A stretch of 64,000 nt of DNA from an uncultured Hyphomicrobium sp. GTDB lineage: Bacteria > Pseudomonadota > Alphaproteobacteria > Rhizobiales > Hyphomicrobiaceae. The DNA is taken from the NCBI RefSeq assembly GCF_902826555.1, contig NZ_CADEFI010000005.1, forward strand, positions 57,187 through 121,186, written 5' to 3'. The position numbers were made by a program, and so were the translations under genes. Positions 56,279 through 64,000 of the stretch are shown piece by piece. The first letter of the stretch is position 1, and the number at the start of each line of letters is the position of its first letter. The notes under the pieces are model-generated. The model had not been told where the DNA came from. It did not search any database and was given only the letters and a program-made list of their open reading frames with translations.

Positions 56279-58513
56279 CTAGCCGGCGATCTTCGAGAAG
56301 TCCGCGACCGTCAGCGTTGCTGCACGGATCTCGGAGAGCAGGCGCAGCCGATTCTCGCGCAGCGCCGCATCGGCATCGTTCACCGTCACCTTGTCGAAGA
56401 AGGCGTCGACTGGCGCGCGCAGCTCGGCGAGCGCGTTCATCGCCCCCTTGAAGTTCTCGACGTTGATCGCCGCCACCGTGTCCTGCTTCACGCTCTCGAT
56501 GGCCGCCGCCAGTGCCAGCTCCTCCTTGTCCTTGAGGAGCTTCAGGTCGTAGCTGCCGGCGTAGCTCGTTTTGTCCTTCTTCTCCTCGATGGCGAGGATG
56601 TTGGACGCCCGCTTCACGCCCGCGAGCAGGTTCGCCCCGTCGTCGGTCTTGAGGAACGCACCGAGCGCTTCGACACGCTTCACGATCAGCGCCAGGTCGT
56701 CCTGCCCGCCGAGCGAGAACACGGCGTCGATGAGGTCGTGCCGCGCCCCCTTGTCCTTCAGATAGACCTTGAGCCGGTCTGCAAAGAACGACAGCAGATC
56801 GGCAACCGTCGCGCCGACGCGCTGGCGAACAGCGCCGCTCTTGTCCTCGGTCAGCGGCCCGAAGTGATCGCTCACGGCCAGGCTCTCGATTTCCGCAAGC
56901 TGCTGATCGGAGAAACCGAGGCTCTTGAGCGCGACAGCCTTCGCTGCGCCCTTGATGTCGGATCCGCCGCGGTCGATCTGCGCCAGCAAACGCGCCATGT
57001 GCCGGCCAAGCTTCCGCACCAATGGCACGCGCAGATCGTTCTCGATCACGATGCGGATCACGCCCAGCGCCGCACGGCGGAGCTGATACGGGTCGCCGCT
57101 CCCCGTCGGCTTCTCGTCGATGGCCCAGAAGCCGACCAGCGTGTCGAGCTTGTCCGCGAGCGCCACCGCGATCGCCACCGCGTCGCCCTCCTCCTCCTTC
57201 GGCACCACGTCCGTCGGACCCTTGGGCTTGTAGTGCAGCTCGATGGCACGCGCGATCTCGGGCTTGGCTCCCGCGCGCTCCGCATAGTAGCGGCCCATCA
57301 GCCCCTGCAGCTCCGGGAACTCGCCGACCATGTCGGACACGAGATCCGCCTTGCAGAGCTCCGCCGCCCGCCGCGCATCCTGCGGATCCGCGTCCACCGC
57401 GCCCGCGATCTGGAACGCCAGCTCCTTGATGCGCTCCACGCGCTCCTTCTGCGTGCCGAGCTTCTCATGGAACGTAATGCCTTCGAGCGCGATGGCCATC
57501 TCGTCGAGCGGCCGCTTGAGGTCCTGATCCCAGAAGAACTTCGCATCCGAGAGCCGCGCCCGGATCACCTTCTCGTTGCCGGCGACGATCTGCGCCCCGC
57601 CGTCCGTCGCCGTGAGGTTCGAGACCAGGATGAAATGATTTGAGAGCTTCTTGGTCTTGGGATCGCGCACCGAGAAGCACTTCTGATGCGTCTTCATCGA
57701 CGTGATCAGGCACTCGGGCGGCACGTCGAGGAAGCTCTTGTCGAACTCCCCCATGAGCACGACCGGCCACTCGGCGAGTCCGGCATTCTCGGCCAGCAGC
57801 GCCTCGTCCGATATCAACTCCAGCTTGGCCTTCTTGGCCAGCGCTTCCGCCTGCTCGCGGATTTCATCGGCGCGCTCGGCCGCGTTCAACATCACCGCAT
57901 GCCCGGCGAGCTTGTCCGCGTAATCCTCGAAGCTCTTCACCTCGAACACGTCGTTGCCGTGGAAGCGGTGCCCGCGCGTCGCACGTCCCGCCGCCAGACC
58001 AGCCACCTCGAGCGGCACCACTTTGCCGTCGATCAGGCAGATGATCGATTTCAACGGGCGGATCCATTGCAATGATCCCGAGCCCCAGCGCATGGACTTG
58101 GGCCAGGGAAACTTCGCCAGCACGCCGGCCACCACCTCGGCCACGATGTCCGCCGCCGCTCGCCCCGGCTTCTCGATTTTCGCGACGTAGTAGTCGCCCT
58201 TTTTCTCGTCCTTGACGATTTGAGCTTCGCCGAGCGAAGCCAGACCCGCCGCCTTCAGAAACCCGGCGACGGCCTGTTCGGGCGCACCCACGCGCGGCCC
58301 CTTGCGCTCTTCCGAAATGGCCGGCGAGTGCGCAGGCACGTCCTCGACCGCGAGCGCGAGACGGCGCGGCGTCGCGAAGCTGTGCGCCTCTCCCACCGCG
58401 AGTCCGGCCGCATTGAGGCCTTCCGTCATGAGGCGGCGCAGATCCTCCGCGGCCCGCGCCTGCATGCGCGAGGGGATCTCCTCGGAAAAAAGCTCAAGCA
58501 GCAATTCGGCCAT
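56279..58513 (-). CDS. glyS: Glycyl-tRNA synthetase beta subunit
   Basis: 744 aa. The beta subunit of the bacterial alpha2-beta2 GlyRS binds tRNA-Gly. The opening [22 protein letters not shown] and the segment [15 protein letters not shown] are family hallmarks; [10 protein letters not shown] and [16 protein letters not shown] follow; the C-terminal anticodon region includes [18 protein letters not shown]. Its partner glyQ lies upstream on the same strand, separated by an Ala/Pro-rich membrane gene. No motif appears broken. Confidence 0.96.
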   Translation of the reverse strand: MAELLLELFSEEIPSRMQARAAEDLRRLMTEGLNAAGLAVGEAHSFATPRRLALAVEDVPAHSPAISEERKGPRVGAPEQAVAGFLKAAGLASLGEAQIVKDEKKGDYYVAKIEKPGRAAADIVAEVVAGVLAKFPWPKSMRWGSGSLQWIRPLKSIICLIDGKVVPLEVAGLAAGRATRGHRFHGNDVFEVKSFEDYADKLAGHAVMLNAAERADEIREQAEALAKKAKLELISDEALLAENAGLAEWPVVLMGEFDKSFLDVPPECLITSMKTHQKCFSVRDPKTKKLSNHFILVSNLTATDGGAQIVAGNEKVIRARLSDAKFFWDQDLKRPLDEMAIALEGITFHEKLGTQKERVERIKELAFQIAGAVDADPQDARRAAELCKADLVSDMVGEFPELQGLMGRYYAERAGAKPEIARAIELHYKPKGPTDVVPKEEEGDAVAIAVALADKLDTLVGFWAIDEKPTGSGDPYQLRRAALGVIRIVIENDLRVPLVRKLGRHMARLLAQIDRGGSDIKGAAKAVALKSLGFSDQQLAEIESLAVSDHFGPLTEDKSGAVRQRVGATVADLLSFFADRLKVYLKDKGARHDLIDAVFSLGGQDDLALIVKRVEALGAFLKTDDGANLLAGVKRASNILAIEEKKDKTSYAGSYDLKLLKDKEELALAAAIESVKQDTVAAINVENFKGAMNALAELRAPVDAFFDKVTVNDADAALRENRLRLLSEIRAATLTVADFSKIAG

Positions 58514-58754
58514 GGCACGCCTCGGGTTCGGACCATGATCGCTTCGGACGCGATCGGTCCGAAACGTAAATCAGTAGGTCCCGTGAGCGATTGAAGCACG
58601 ATCTCGATCCAATCGAGTGTGATCGCGCTCTGGAAAGTCGCAAGAGACATACGTGGCTCGCCGCAGACGGGCAACCGCGACATCGGGTGAGCCAAAGAAA
58701 AAGGCCGAGGGCATCGCGGTTGCCCTCGGCCAGATTGGTGAAAAGCCTTGGTTC

Positions 58755-59144
58755 TTAGGGCGCCGGAGCCGGCGCGGCCTCAGGAGCCGGAGCAGGTGCT
58801 TCCGGAGCCGGAGCGGGCGCAGCCTCGGGAGCGGGCGTCGGCGCCGCTTCTGGTGCCGGCGCCGGAGCCGGCTCGGGAGCAGCCGCAGGCGATGCCTCCG
58901 GTGCGGGCGCGGCGGCAGGTTCCGGAGCGGCCGCGGGCGTTGCACCCGGCGGCGGAGTTCCGACGTAGCCGATCGCCTGCTTGCCGATATCGTCGACGGT
59001 CCCTGTCGTCGTCAGGTAGCCGAGCCCCACCAGGAGCGCCAGGAAGAACATCCAGAAAACCGGGCGATAGCGCCCGAGCAGAATTCCGCCGATCAGCAGC
59101 GCCGGAACGCCGATGACAATTAGTCCGATTATCGTCTCATTCAC
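58755..59144 (-). CDS. Membrane protein with an Ala/Pro/Glu repeat tail
   Basis: 129 aa. Two hydrophobic segments ([36 protein letters not shown]) start the chain. From about residue 62 it is a low-complexity tail made almost only of Ala, Pro and Glu in units such as APAPEA. The tail is likely extended and outside the membrane core. The start overlaps the glyQ stop by 4 bp (ATGA), so it is cotranslated with glyQ and lies between the two GlyRS subunit genes. The function is unknown. Confidence 0.8.
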   Translation of the reverse strand: MNETIIGLIVIGVPALLIGGILLGRYRPVFWMFFLALLVGLGYLTTTGTVDDIGKQAIGYVGTPPPGATPAAAPEPAAAPAPEASPAAAPEPAPAPAPEAAPTPAPEAAPAPAPEAPAPAPEAAPAPAP

Positions 59145-60103
59145 GAACGGCCTCCATCAGTCTCGAGCCACGCTTTGCAGCACGCCTTCGCGAGCTCGCG
59201 GGTGCGGAGGATATACCCCTGGCGCTCTGTGACAGAGATGACACCGCGGGCATCGAGCAAATTGAAAACATGTGATGCTTTTATGCACTGGTCGTAAGCG
59301 GGCAATGCGAGCAGGTGTTTATCCCCCGTCGCACCTCTTTCGAGCAGGGATTTGCATTCTTTTTCGGCATCCCGGAAATGCTGAAACAGCAGCGCCGTAT
59401 CGGCATGCTCGAAATTGAAACGCGAATACTCTTGTTCTGCTTGGAGAAAAACATCGCCGTACGTGAGTTTCTTATCGTCCGTGCGCCCGTTGAAGTTGAG
59501 ATCGAAGACGCGATCCGTTCCCTGAACATACATCGCCAGGCGCTCCAGCCCGTACGTGATCTCGCCGGCGACGGGATCGCAGTCGAAGCCGCCCACTTGC
59601 TGGAAATAGGTGAACTGCGTCACCTCCATGCCGTTGCACCACACCTCCCAGCCGAGCCCCCACGCACCGAGCGTCGGGCTCTCCCAGTCGTCCTCGACAA
59701 AGCGGATGTCGTTGACGCGCGTATCGATGCCGATGGCGTCGAGGCTCTGCAGATAAAGGTCGAGAATGTTCTCAGGCGACGGCTTCATGATCACCTGGAA
59801 TTGGTAGTAGTGCTGCAGCCTGTTCGGGTTCTCGCCGTAGCGCCCGTCCTTGGGCCGGCGCGAGGGCTGCACGTAGCACGCACTCCAGGGCTTCGGCCCG
59901 AGCGCACGCAGCGTCGTCGCCGGATGGAACGTGCCCGCGCCGACCTCCATGTCGTAGGGCTGCAGCACGACGCACCCCTGCGCGCCCCAGAATTGCTGAA
60001 GCGTCAGGATCAGGTCCTGAAAGCTCTCCTTGGGCCTCAGCGCAGGCAGAGGCGCGGCGGCTTGAGGCTTGGAATCGGCGGTACGGGTCGAGGATTTGGG
60101 CAT
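59141..60103 (-). CDS. glyQ: Glycyl-tRNA synthetase alpha subunit
   Basis: 320 aa. Catalytic class II subunit. Family hallmarks: [32 protein letters not shown] (in pieces), [43 protein letters not shown] (in pieces), and [19 protein letters not shown] with [19 protein letters not shown] short basic N-terminal extension ([13 protein letters not shown]) precedes the core. It heads glyQ - membrane protein - glyS. Confidence 0.97.
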   Translation of the reverse strand: MPKSSTRTADSKPQAAAPLPALRPKESFQDLILTLQQFWGAQGCVVLQPYDMEVGAGTFHPATTLRALGPKPWSACYVQPSRRPKDGRYGENPNRLQHYYQFQVIMKPSPENILDLYLQSLDAIGIDTRVNDIRFVEDDWESPTLGAWGLGWEVWCNGMEVTQFTYFQQVGGFDCDPVAGEITYGLERLAMYVQGTDRVFDLNFNGRTDDKKLTYGDVFLQAEQEYSRFNFEHADTALLFQHFRDAEKECKSLLERGATGDKHLLALPAYDQCIKASHVFNLLDARGVISVTERQGYILRTRELAKACCKAWLETDGGRS

Positions 60104-60217
60104 GAGGCCGTCGAGAATTGCTGCAGGGGGCGCACTATACGCATTCGCAGCCCCCTGTCACCCTGAAGGAGCCGCCTCGCCACGCCACTAAGGGCTGAAT
60201 AAATGGGATGATGACGA

Positions 60218-60430
60218 TTACTTCGCCCGCGGCCGGTAGACGCCCGTCGCAGGATCGCGTTCGAGCGTGCCGAGATCCTTCGGCCCGCCACGCCCTTGGG
60301 TCATGGCTTCGCGCAGTTCCGCCTCACGCACGCGCGCCGAGCGCTGCGCCTCCGCAAGCGTGCGAGAGACCCACTTGTAGCCGGCATAGAGACCGGCGCC
60401 TGCGATGACCAGAGCGAGCACTTGCGGCAT
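60218..60430 (-). CDS. Small single-helix membrane protein
   Basis: 70 aa from ATG 60430, with TTGGAG about 9 nt upstream. One hydrophobic segment (VLALVIAGAGLYAGYKWV) followed by a helical, charged region (TLAEAQRSARVREAELREAM) and the end LERDPATGVYRPRAK. This design is common in small inner-membrane proteins of Rhizobiales. It lies just downstream of the S49 peptidase gene (31 bp apart), in the same direction. Confidence 0.72.
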   Translation of the reverse strand: MPQVLALVIAGAGLYAGYKWVSRTLAEAQRSARVREAELREAMTQGRGGPKDLGTLERDPATGVYRPRAK

Positions 60431-60461
60431 GACATGCTCCAAGAAAAGTGCCGTGCGCTCG

Positions 60462-61310
60462 TTATAGCCCGAAACGGGACCAGAGCGCCCGAATTTCAAT
60501 AGCCGACACCAGATCGTCAGCGAAAGCAAGGCCTTGCCGTGTCCCATCCAGCTCCGCAATTCCGAAAATGGACGGCAACCGCCTGAGCCGGGAGGCGAGC
60601 CAACCGCGCTCGATGGGCACCACGCGCAGGCGCACGTTCTCGCCGTGCAATTCCCGCATCTTGGTGCGGACGTCGGAGATGCCGTCGATCAGCCCCAGCT
60701 CGAGAGCCTCGGTCGCCGACCAGAAAGCACCCGAGAACAGCTCCGAATCCGGCCCCTTGAGCCGCCCCAGCCGGCGGTCCTTCACCACCCCGATGAACAC
60801 GTCGTGCACGCTGCGCTGGACGGCTTTGAGGCGCTCCACGTCGTCGGCCTTCTCCGGCTGGAAAGGATCGAGCGCCCCTTTGTTGAGACCCGCGGTATAG
60901 ACGCGGCGCGAGATGCCGAGCTTTTCGATGGCGCGGTCGAGCCCGAAGCTCGCCGAGATGACGCCGATAGACCCCACGATGGAGGACGCATCGGCATAGA
61001 TCTCATCGCCGGCAACAGCCAGATAATAGCCCCCCGAGGCGGCCACATCCTCGCAGAACACGTAGACCTTCTTCTCTTTCTCCTCGGCGAGCTGGCGGAT
61101 GCGGCGGAACAGCAGGTTCGACTGCACGGGGCTGCCCCCGGGCGAGTTGATGACCACCGCGACCGACTTCGCTTTCGACATCGAGAAGGCCTTCTCGATC
61201 GGTCCCGCCAGAGACGCGATCGAAAGCCCGGGCCGGAGCGGCGCCGCCATTCCGATGGCACCGGACAACCTCAAGACGGGAACCACCGGACCGCGGTTGA
61301 ACCAACCCAT
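60462..61310 (-). CDS. S49 family peptidase (SppA/SohB-like)
   Basis: 282 aa, the short C-type form. The serine nucleophile lies in EDVAASGGYYLAVAGDEI, the segment SSIVGSIGVISASFGLDR follows, and the presumed general base Lys lies in TAGLNKGALDPF. VINSPGGSPVQS is the oxyanion-side motif. No signal peptide or membrane helix is seen at the N-terminus, unlike SppA of many bacteria. It would cleave leftover signal peptides or other membrane-bound peptides. A methyltransferase gene ends 17 bp upstream on the same strand. Confidence 0.92.
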   Translation of the reverse strand: MGWFNRGPVVPVLRLSGAIGMAAPLRPGLSIASLAGPIEKAFSMSKAKSVAVVINSPGGSPVQSNLLFRRIRQLAEEKEKKVYVFCEDVAASGGYYLAVAGDEIYADASSIVGSIGVISASFGLDRAIEKLGISRRVYTAGLNKGALDPFQPEKADDVERLKAVQRSVHDVFIGVVKDRRLGRLKGPDSELFSGAFWSATEALELGLIDGISDVRTKMRELHGENVRLRVVPIERGWLASRLRRLPSIFGIAELDGTRQGLAFADDLVSAIEIRALWSRFGL

Positions 61311-61327
61311 TCGTCAAATCCTTTCGT

Positions 61328-62122
61328 TCATTTCTCGTCCCCTTCCGGGGAGGAAAACCCATAAGCCGCCGCGAGCGACTGGCCAAGCCGCAGCACGCCT
61401 TCGGCCCCGGATGTGAAATGCTTCTCCTTCTCGTGCAGAACAAGCCCCGCGGCGAGCCGAAATGGCGCACGCGAGCCCTTGACGCCGCCGAGAAGTACGC
61501 GCGACGCCGCCTCTCCCGCAAAGGAATGCAGCGGCAGCGCTTGAAGTCCGCCGAACCGCCCGTCTAGAGCCTTGATCAGATCCGGCAATGCGGCGGTCTT
61601 GTGAATGATCGATGCCTCGCCCCCGGGCCGTGCCATGCGGGCAAGAAAACGGCACCACTGCTCGAGCCCGGTCTCCGGCATCGCGTGCGCCGCCGCTTTG
61701 AGAACGTGCGCTGCCGCCGTGCCCGCCCCTTCGGCGTGGAACGGCGGATTGGCGATCACGTGGTCGAAAGAGCCATCCTCGATCCCGGCTGCGGACAAGG
61801 CGTCGCGCGGCGCATGACCTACGTCAGCCTCGATCACCGACACGCGCTCACCGAGAGCATTTCTCGCAATGTTCTCGCGCGCGAGCGCCACCAGATCCGG
61901 CTCGCGCTCGACGAGCACCACGCGCGCCGCCGGGCACCGCCATGCGACGCATAGTCCCGCTGTTCCCACTCCCGCGCCGGCATCGAGGACACGGAATACA
62001 GCGCCGAGCCGCTCGGGCACCGCAGCCGCCAGCATGACCGCGTCGAGTCCGGCACGATAACCTTGGCGCGGCTGCAGAATTTTAAGCCGCCCACCCAGAA
62101 ATGCGTCATCACTGACGGACAT
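61328..62122 (-). CDS. tRNA1(Val) N6-adenine methyltransferase-like protein
   Basis: 264 aa from ATG 62122, giving MSVSDDAFLGGRLKILQPRQGYRAGLDAVMLAAA (in parts), the family opening. Motif I is LDAGAGVGTAGLCVA and the catalytic motif IV is NPPFH, which marks N6-adenine methyltransferases. It resembles TrmN6/YfiC (COG4123), which methylates A37 of tRNA1(Val). Substrate is inferred from family only. It is divergent from the polyprenyl synthase gene. Confidence 0.85.
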   Translation of the reverse strand: MSVSDDAFLGGRLKILQPRQGYRAGLDAVMLAAAVPERLGAVFRVLDAGAGVGTAGLCVAWRCPAARVVLVEREPDLVALARENIARNALGERVSVIEADVGHAPRDALSAAGIEDGSFDHVIANPPFHAEGAGTAAAHVLKAAAHAMPETGLEQWCRFLARMARPGGEASIIHKTAALPDLIKALDGRFGGLQALPLHSFAGEAASRVLLGGVKGSRAPFRLAAGLVLHEKEKHFTSGAEGVLRLGQSLAAAYGFSSPEGDEK

Positions 62123-62234
62123 GCAAAGGCCTCGTTGCGGCTCATTTTTCGGTGCGCTGCGGTCAAACACTGGTTATGGTGCCGGAACCCATTAGATCGC
62201 AAGAAACGTCCGCAACAAAACTAGGGAAATTGCC

Positions 62235-63251
62235 GTGGGAGTTGTCGTTCCGCTGAACGAAGCACGCGAGCCGTCGCAAAGTCTCGCGCCGCTCTTGGAG
62301 ATCGTTGACGAGGACATGAATGCGATCAACCGCATCATCCTCGACAAGGCGGTCTCCGACGTTGAGCTGATCCCTGAGTTGACCCACCATCTCGTCAACT
62401 CCGGCGGCAAGCGCCTGCGCCCGATGCTGGCCATCGCCTCCTCGAAGCTCTGCGGCTACAAGGGCAAGGGCCACGTGCAGACGGCGGCCGCCATTGAGTT
62501 CATGCACACCGCGACACTCCTGCACGACGACGTGGTCGACGAGAGCAACACGCGCCGCGGCCACAAGACGGCACGCCTAATCTGGGGCAACCAGGCCACG
62601 GTGCTGGTGGGGGATTTCCTGCTGGGCCAGGCCTTCCGCATGCTGGTGGACGTCGGCTCGCTGCCGGTCCTGCGCATTCTGTCCAACGCTGCCGCAACCA
62701 TTGCCGAAGGCGAGGTCATGCAGCTCGCCGCCGCCAAAAACACATCCACCACCGAGGACGCCTATCTCGCCATTATCGACGCCAAGACCGCCGCACTGTT
62801 CTCGGCCGCGGCAGAGGTCGGCGCCGCGATCGCCAACCGCCCGGCGGACGAGCAGGCCGCGATGCGCTCCTATGGACGCAATCTGGGTCTCGCTTTTCAA
62901 CTCGTCGACGATGCCCTCGATTATTCGGGCGACAGTGCGCGCCTCGGCAAATCGGTTGGTGACGACTTCCGGGAAGGCAAGATCACGCTGCCGGTCATCC
63001 TCTCCTTCCGCCGCGGCAACGACCGCGATCGCGAGTTCTGGAACCGCACCATCGTCGAGGGCAACATCTCCGACGGCGACCTCGAGCACGCCATCGGCCT
63101 CATGAAGAAGCACAAGACGATCGAGACCACGCTGGACCGCGCCCGCTCCTATGGCAGCATCGCCCGCGACGGGCTGGCCATCTTCCCCGAGAGCAGCGAA
63201 CGCGCCGCCATGCAGGATGTCATCGATTTCTGCATCGCCCGCGCACACTAG
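62235..63251 (+). CDS. ispB: Polyprenyl diphosphate synthase (octa-/decaprenyl type)
   Basis: 338 aa from GTG 62235. A trans-prenyltransferase making the long side chain of ubiquinone. The first Asp-rich motif is LLHDDVVDES, the second is LVDDALDY, and SGGKRLRPML and GNQATVLVGDFLLG are also typical. The product length (C40 or C50) cannot be told. The start is GTG with no strong ribosome site visible. The next gene, ispE, converges with it and works in the same isoprenoid supply. Confidence 0.93.
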   Translation: MGVVVPLNEAREPSQSLAPLLEIVDEDMNAINRIILDKAVSDVELIPELTHHLVNSGGKRLRPMLAIASSKLCGYKGKGHVQTAAAIEFMHTATLLHDDVVDESNTRRGHKTARLIWGNQATVLVGDFLLGQAFRMLVDVGSLPVLRILSNAAATIAEGEVMQLAAAKNTSTTEDAYLAIIDAKTAALFSAAAEVGAAIANRPADEQAAMRSYGRNLGLAFQLVDDALDYSGDSARLGKSVGDDFREGKITLPVILSFRRGNDRDREFWNRTIVEGNISDGDLEHAIGLMKKHKTIETTLDRARSYGSIARDGLAIFPESSERAAMQDVIDFCIARAH

Positions 63252-63265
63252 ATCGCGCGGCAAGT

Positions 63266-64000
63266 TCAGCCGAGCGTCGCCGCGACCGCCCACCATCGGG
63301 GATGTGCCGCCACGATCCGCGGAAGCGCCGCTTCGGCTTTCCCGCGATCCGGAAAGATTCCGAAACACGTCGGCCCCGCACCCGACACGGCCGCGTATTC
63401 GATCCCCGGGAGCCCACCCAGCGCGTCCATGACGGCGGCGATCTCCGGCACCACCGTTTGCGCCGCCGCCGCGAGATGATTGCCCCGCGCCCGCATGAAC
63501 TCGAGCAGTACGGCCCGGTCGGAGAATGTCGGCGGCTTCGTCTCCGCGATGAGAACACGCATCTGCGAGGCTCCGAGCGCGCGAAACACACGCGCGGTCT
63601 TGTCCCTCGGCACCTCGGCCATGGGATTGACCAGCACCGCCGCAAGCGACGGCGCCCCGCCCGCGATCTCTCTCAGCTCATGCCCGAACCCGGTCATCCA
63701 GCAGGGACGGCCCTCGAAGCAAACCGGCACGTCGGCGCCCAGTGAGCCCGCGACGAACCTCCAATCGGTGATCTGTCCCCAGACGCCGTTGCCGGTGTTG
63801 CCGCGGCGCACAGCCCGTAACAACGCGGCCGCATCTGCGGACCCGCCCCCGATACCGGCGGCAACGGGAAGATGCTTCTCGAGATGCACCGCACCGAGCA
63901 CGAGTTTCGGCTGCTCCTCCCGCAAGGCGGAGAACGCGGTCTCGAGGATGTTGGGATGACCGGAAAGACCGCCCGCCATCGGTCCGTCGACCGTCACGCG
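63266..64000 (-). CDS. ispE: 4-diphosphocytidyl-2-C-methyl-D-erythritol kinase, partial (N-terminus off the right edge)
   Basis: 245 codons are visible, so about 45-50 residues are missing at the start. A GHMP kinase of the MEP isoprenoid pathway. The ATP loop LPVAAGIGGGSADAAALL is intact, and the C-terminal GHMP region AVSGAGPTCFGIF is present; the window edge shows the preceding VTVDGPMAGGL. It converges with ispB. Confidence 0.9.
   Translation of the reverse strand, partial: RVTVDGPMAGGLSGHPNILETAFSALREEQPKLVLGAVHLEKHLPVAAGIGGGSADAAALLRAVRRGNTGNGVWGQITDWRFVAGSLGADVPVCFEGRPCWMTGFGHELREIAGGAPSLAAVLVNPMAEVPRDKTARVFRALGASQMRVLIAETKPPTFSDRAVLLEFMRARGNHLAAAAQTVVPEIAAVMDALGGLPGIEYAAVSGAGPTCFGIFPDRGKAEAALPRIVAAHPRWWAVAATLG

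Noticed and set aside
58755..58960. APAPEA repeat region as a possible DNA tandem repeat or CRISPR-like array
   Set aside because: The units are imperfect codon repeats within a coding frame and have no spacers.

Overview
The window is a GC-rich chromosomal segment that reads as an alphaproteobacterium of the order Hyphomicrobiales (Rhizobiales). The evidence is the combination of a NadQ-like regulator above nadABC, an HdaA-type DnaA homologue between a PerM-like transporter and ppk, the purM/purN - CDP-alcohol phosphotransferase - PerM - hdaA - ppk - ppx - rnd - aspS neighbourhood, a TIGR02301 protein, a DUF2066 protein and Rhizobiales-style L,D-transpeptidases. A Hyphomicrobium-like family is a reasonable guess but is not proven. 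No phage, insertion sequence, CRISPR array or tRNA/rRNA gene was recognised.

Layout. 1-2.5 kb: two tandem glucosaminidase-domain secreted proteins (the second runs off the left edge). 2.8-3.5 kb: a pteridine-reductase-like SDR that has lost its catalytic lysine. 4.0-9.0 kb: five tandem TorF-family porin paralogues, each with its own leader carrying a TTGGG(G/A)G element and four or five with a clear intrinsic terminator. 9.0-12.1 kb: a structured non-coding stretch and four uncharacterised small genes. 12.2-17.5 kb: membrane-anchored RNase T2, M20 dipeptidase, pyruvate phosphate dikinase and a small membrane protein. 17.6-22.6 kb: nadC-nadB-nadA with a perfect 25-bp dyad in front of nadA and nadQ upstream. 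22.7-26.5 kb: HD hydrolase, Tag, YgfZ and an unusual fusion of a methylglyoxal-synthase-like domain to a cytosine-deaminase-like amidohydrolase. 26.7-32.1 kb: L,D-transpeptidase, LysE exporter, small conserved proteins and a Clp-N-like/coiled-coil protein. 32.1-46.3 kb: YaiI, TetR, AspRS, RNase D, a CbpA-type DnaJ, the ppx/ppk polyphosphate pair, HdaA, PerM, CDP-alcohol phosphotransferase, DUF2066. 46.4-49.1 kb: purM - membrane cytochrome c - purN. 49.5-56.1 kb: cytochrome P450, ndk, GYF-domain protein, ABC-F ATPase, DUF7282 protein. 56.3-64 kb: glyS, an Ala/Pro-rich membrane protein, glyQ, S49 peptidase, a TrmN6-like methyltransferase, polyprenyl diphosphate synthase and the C-terminal part of ispE.

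Most of the window is housekeeping (NAD, purine, aminoacyl-tRNA, isoprenoid, polyphosphate). The less ordinary parts are the porin array with its repeated leader, the NadQ operator candidate, the MGS-amidohydrolase fusion whose catalytic-glutamate position appears to be Gln, the Lys-less SDR, and the Clp-N/coiled-coil protein. All family calls come from reading motifs; no database search was run.
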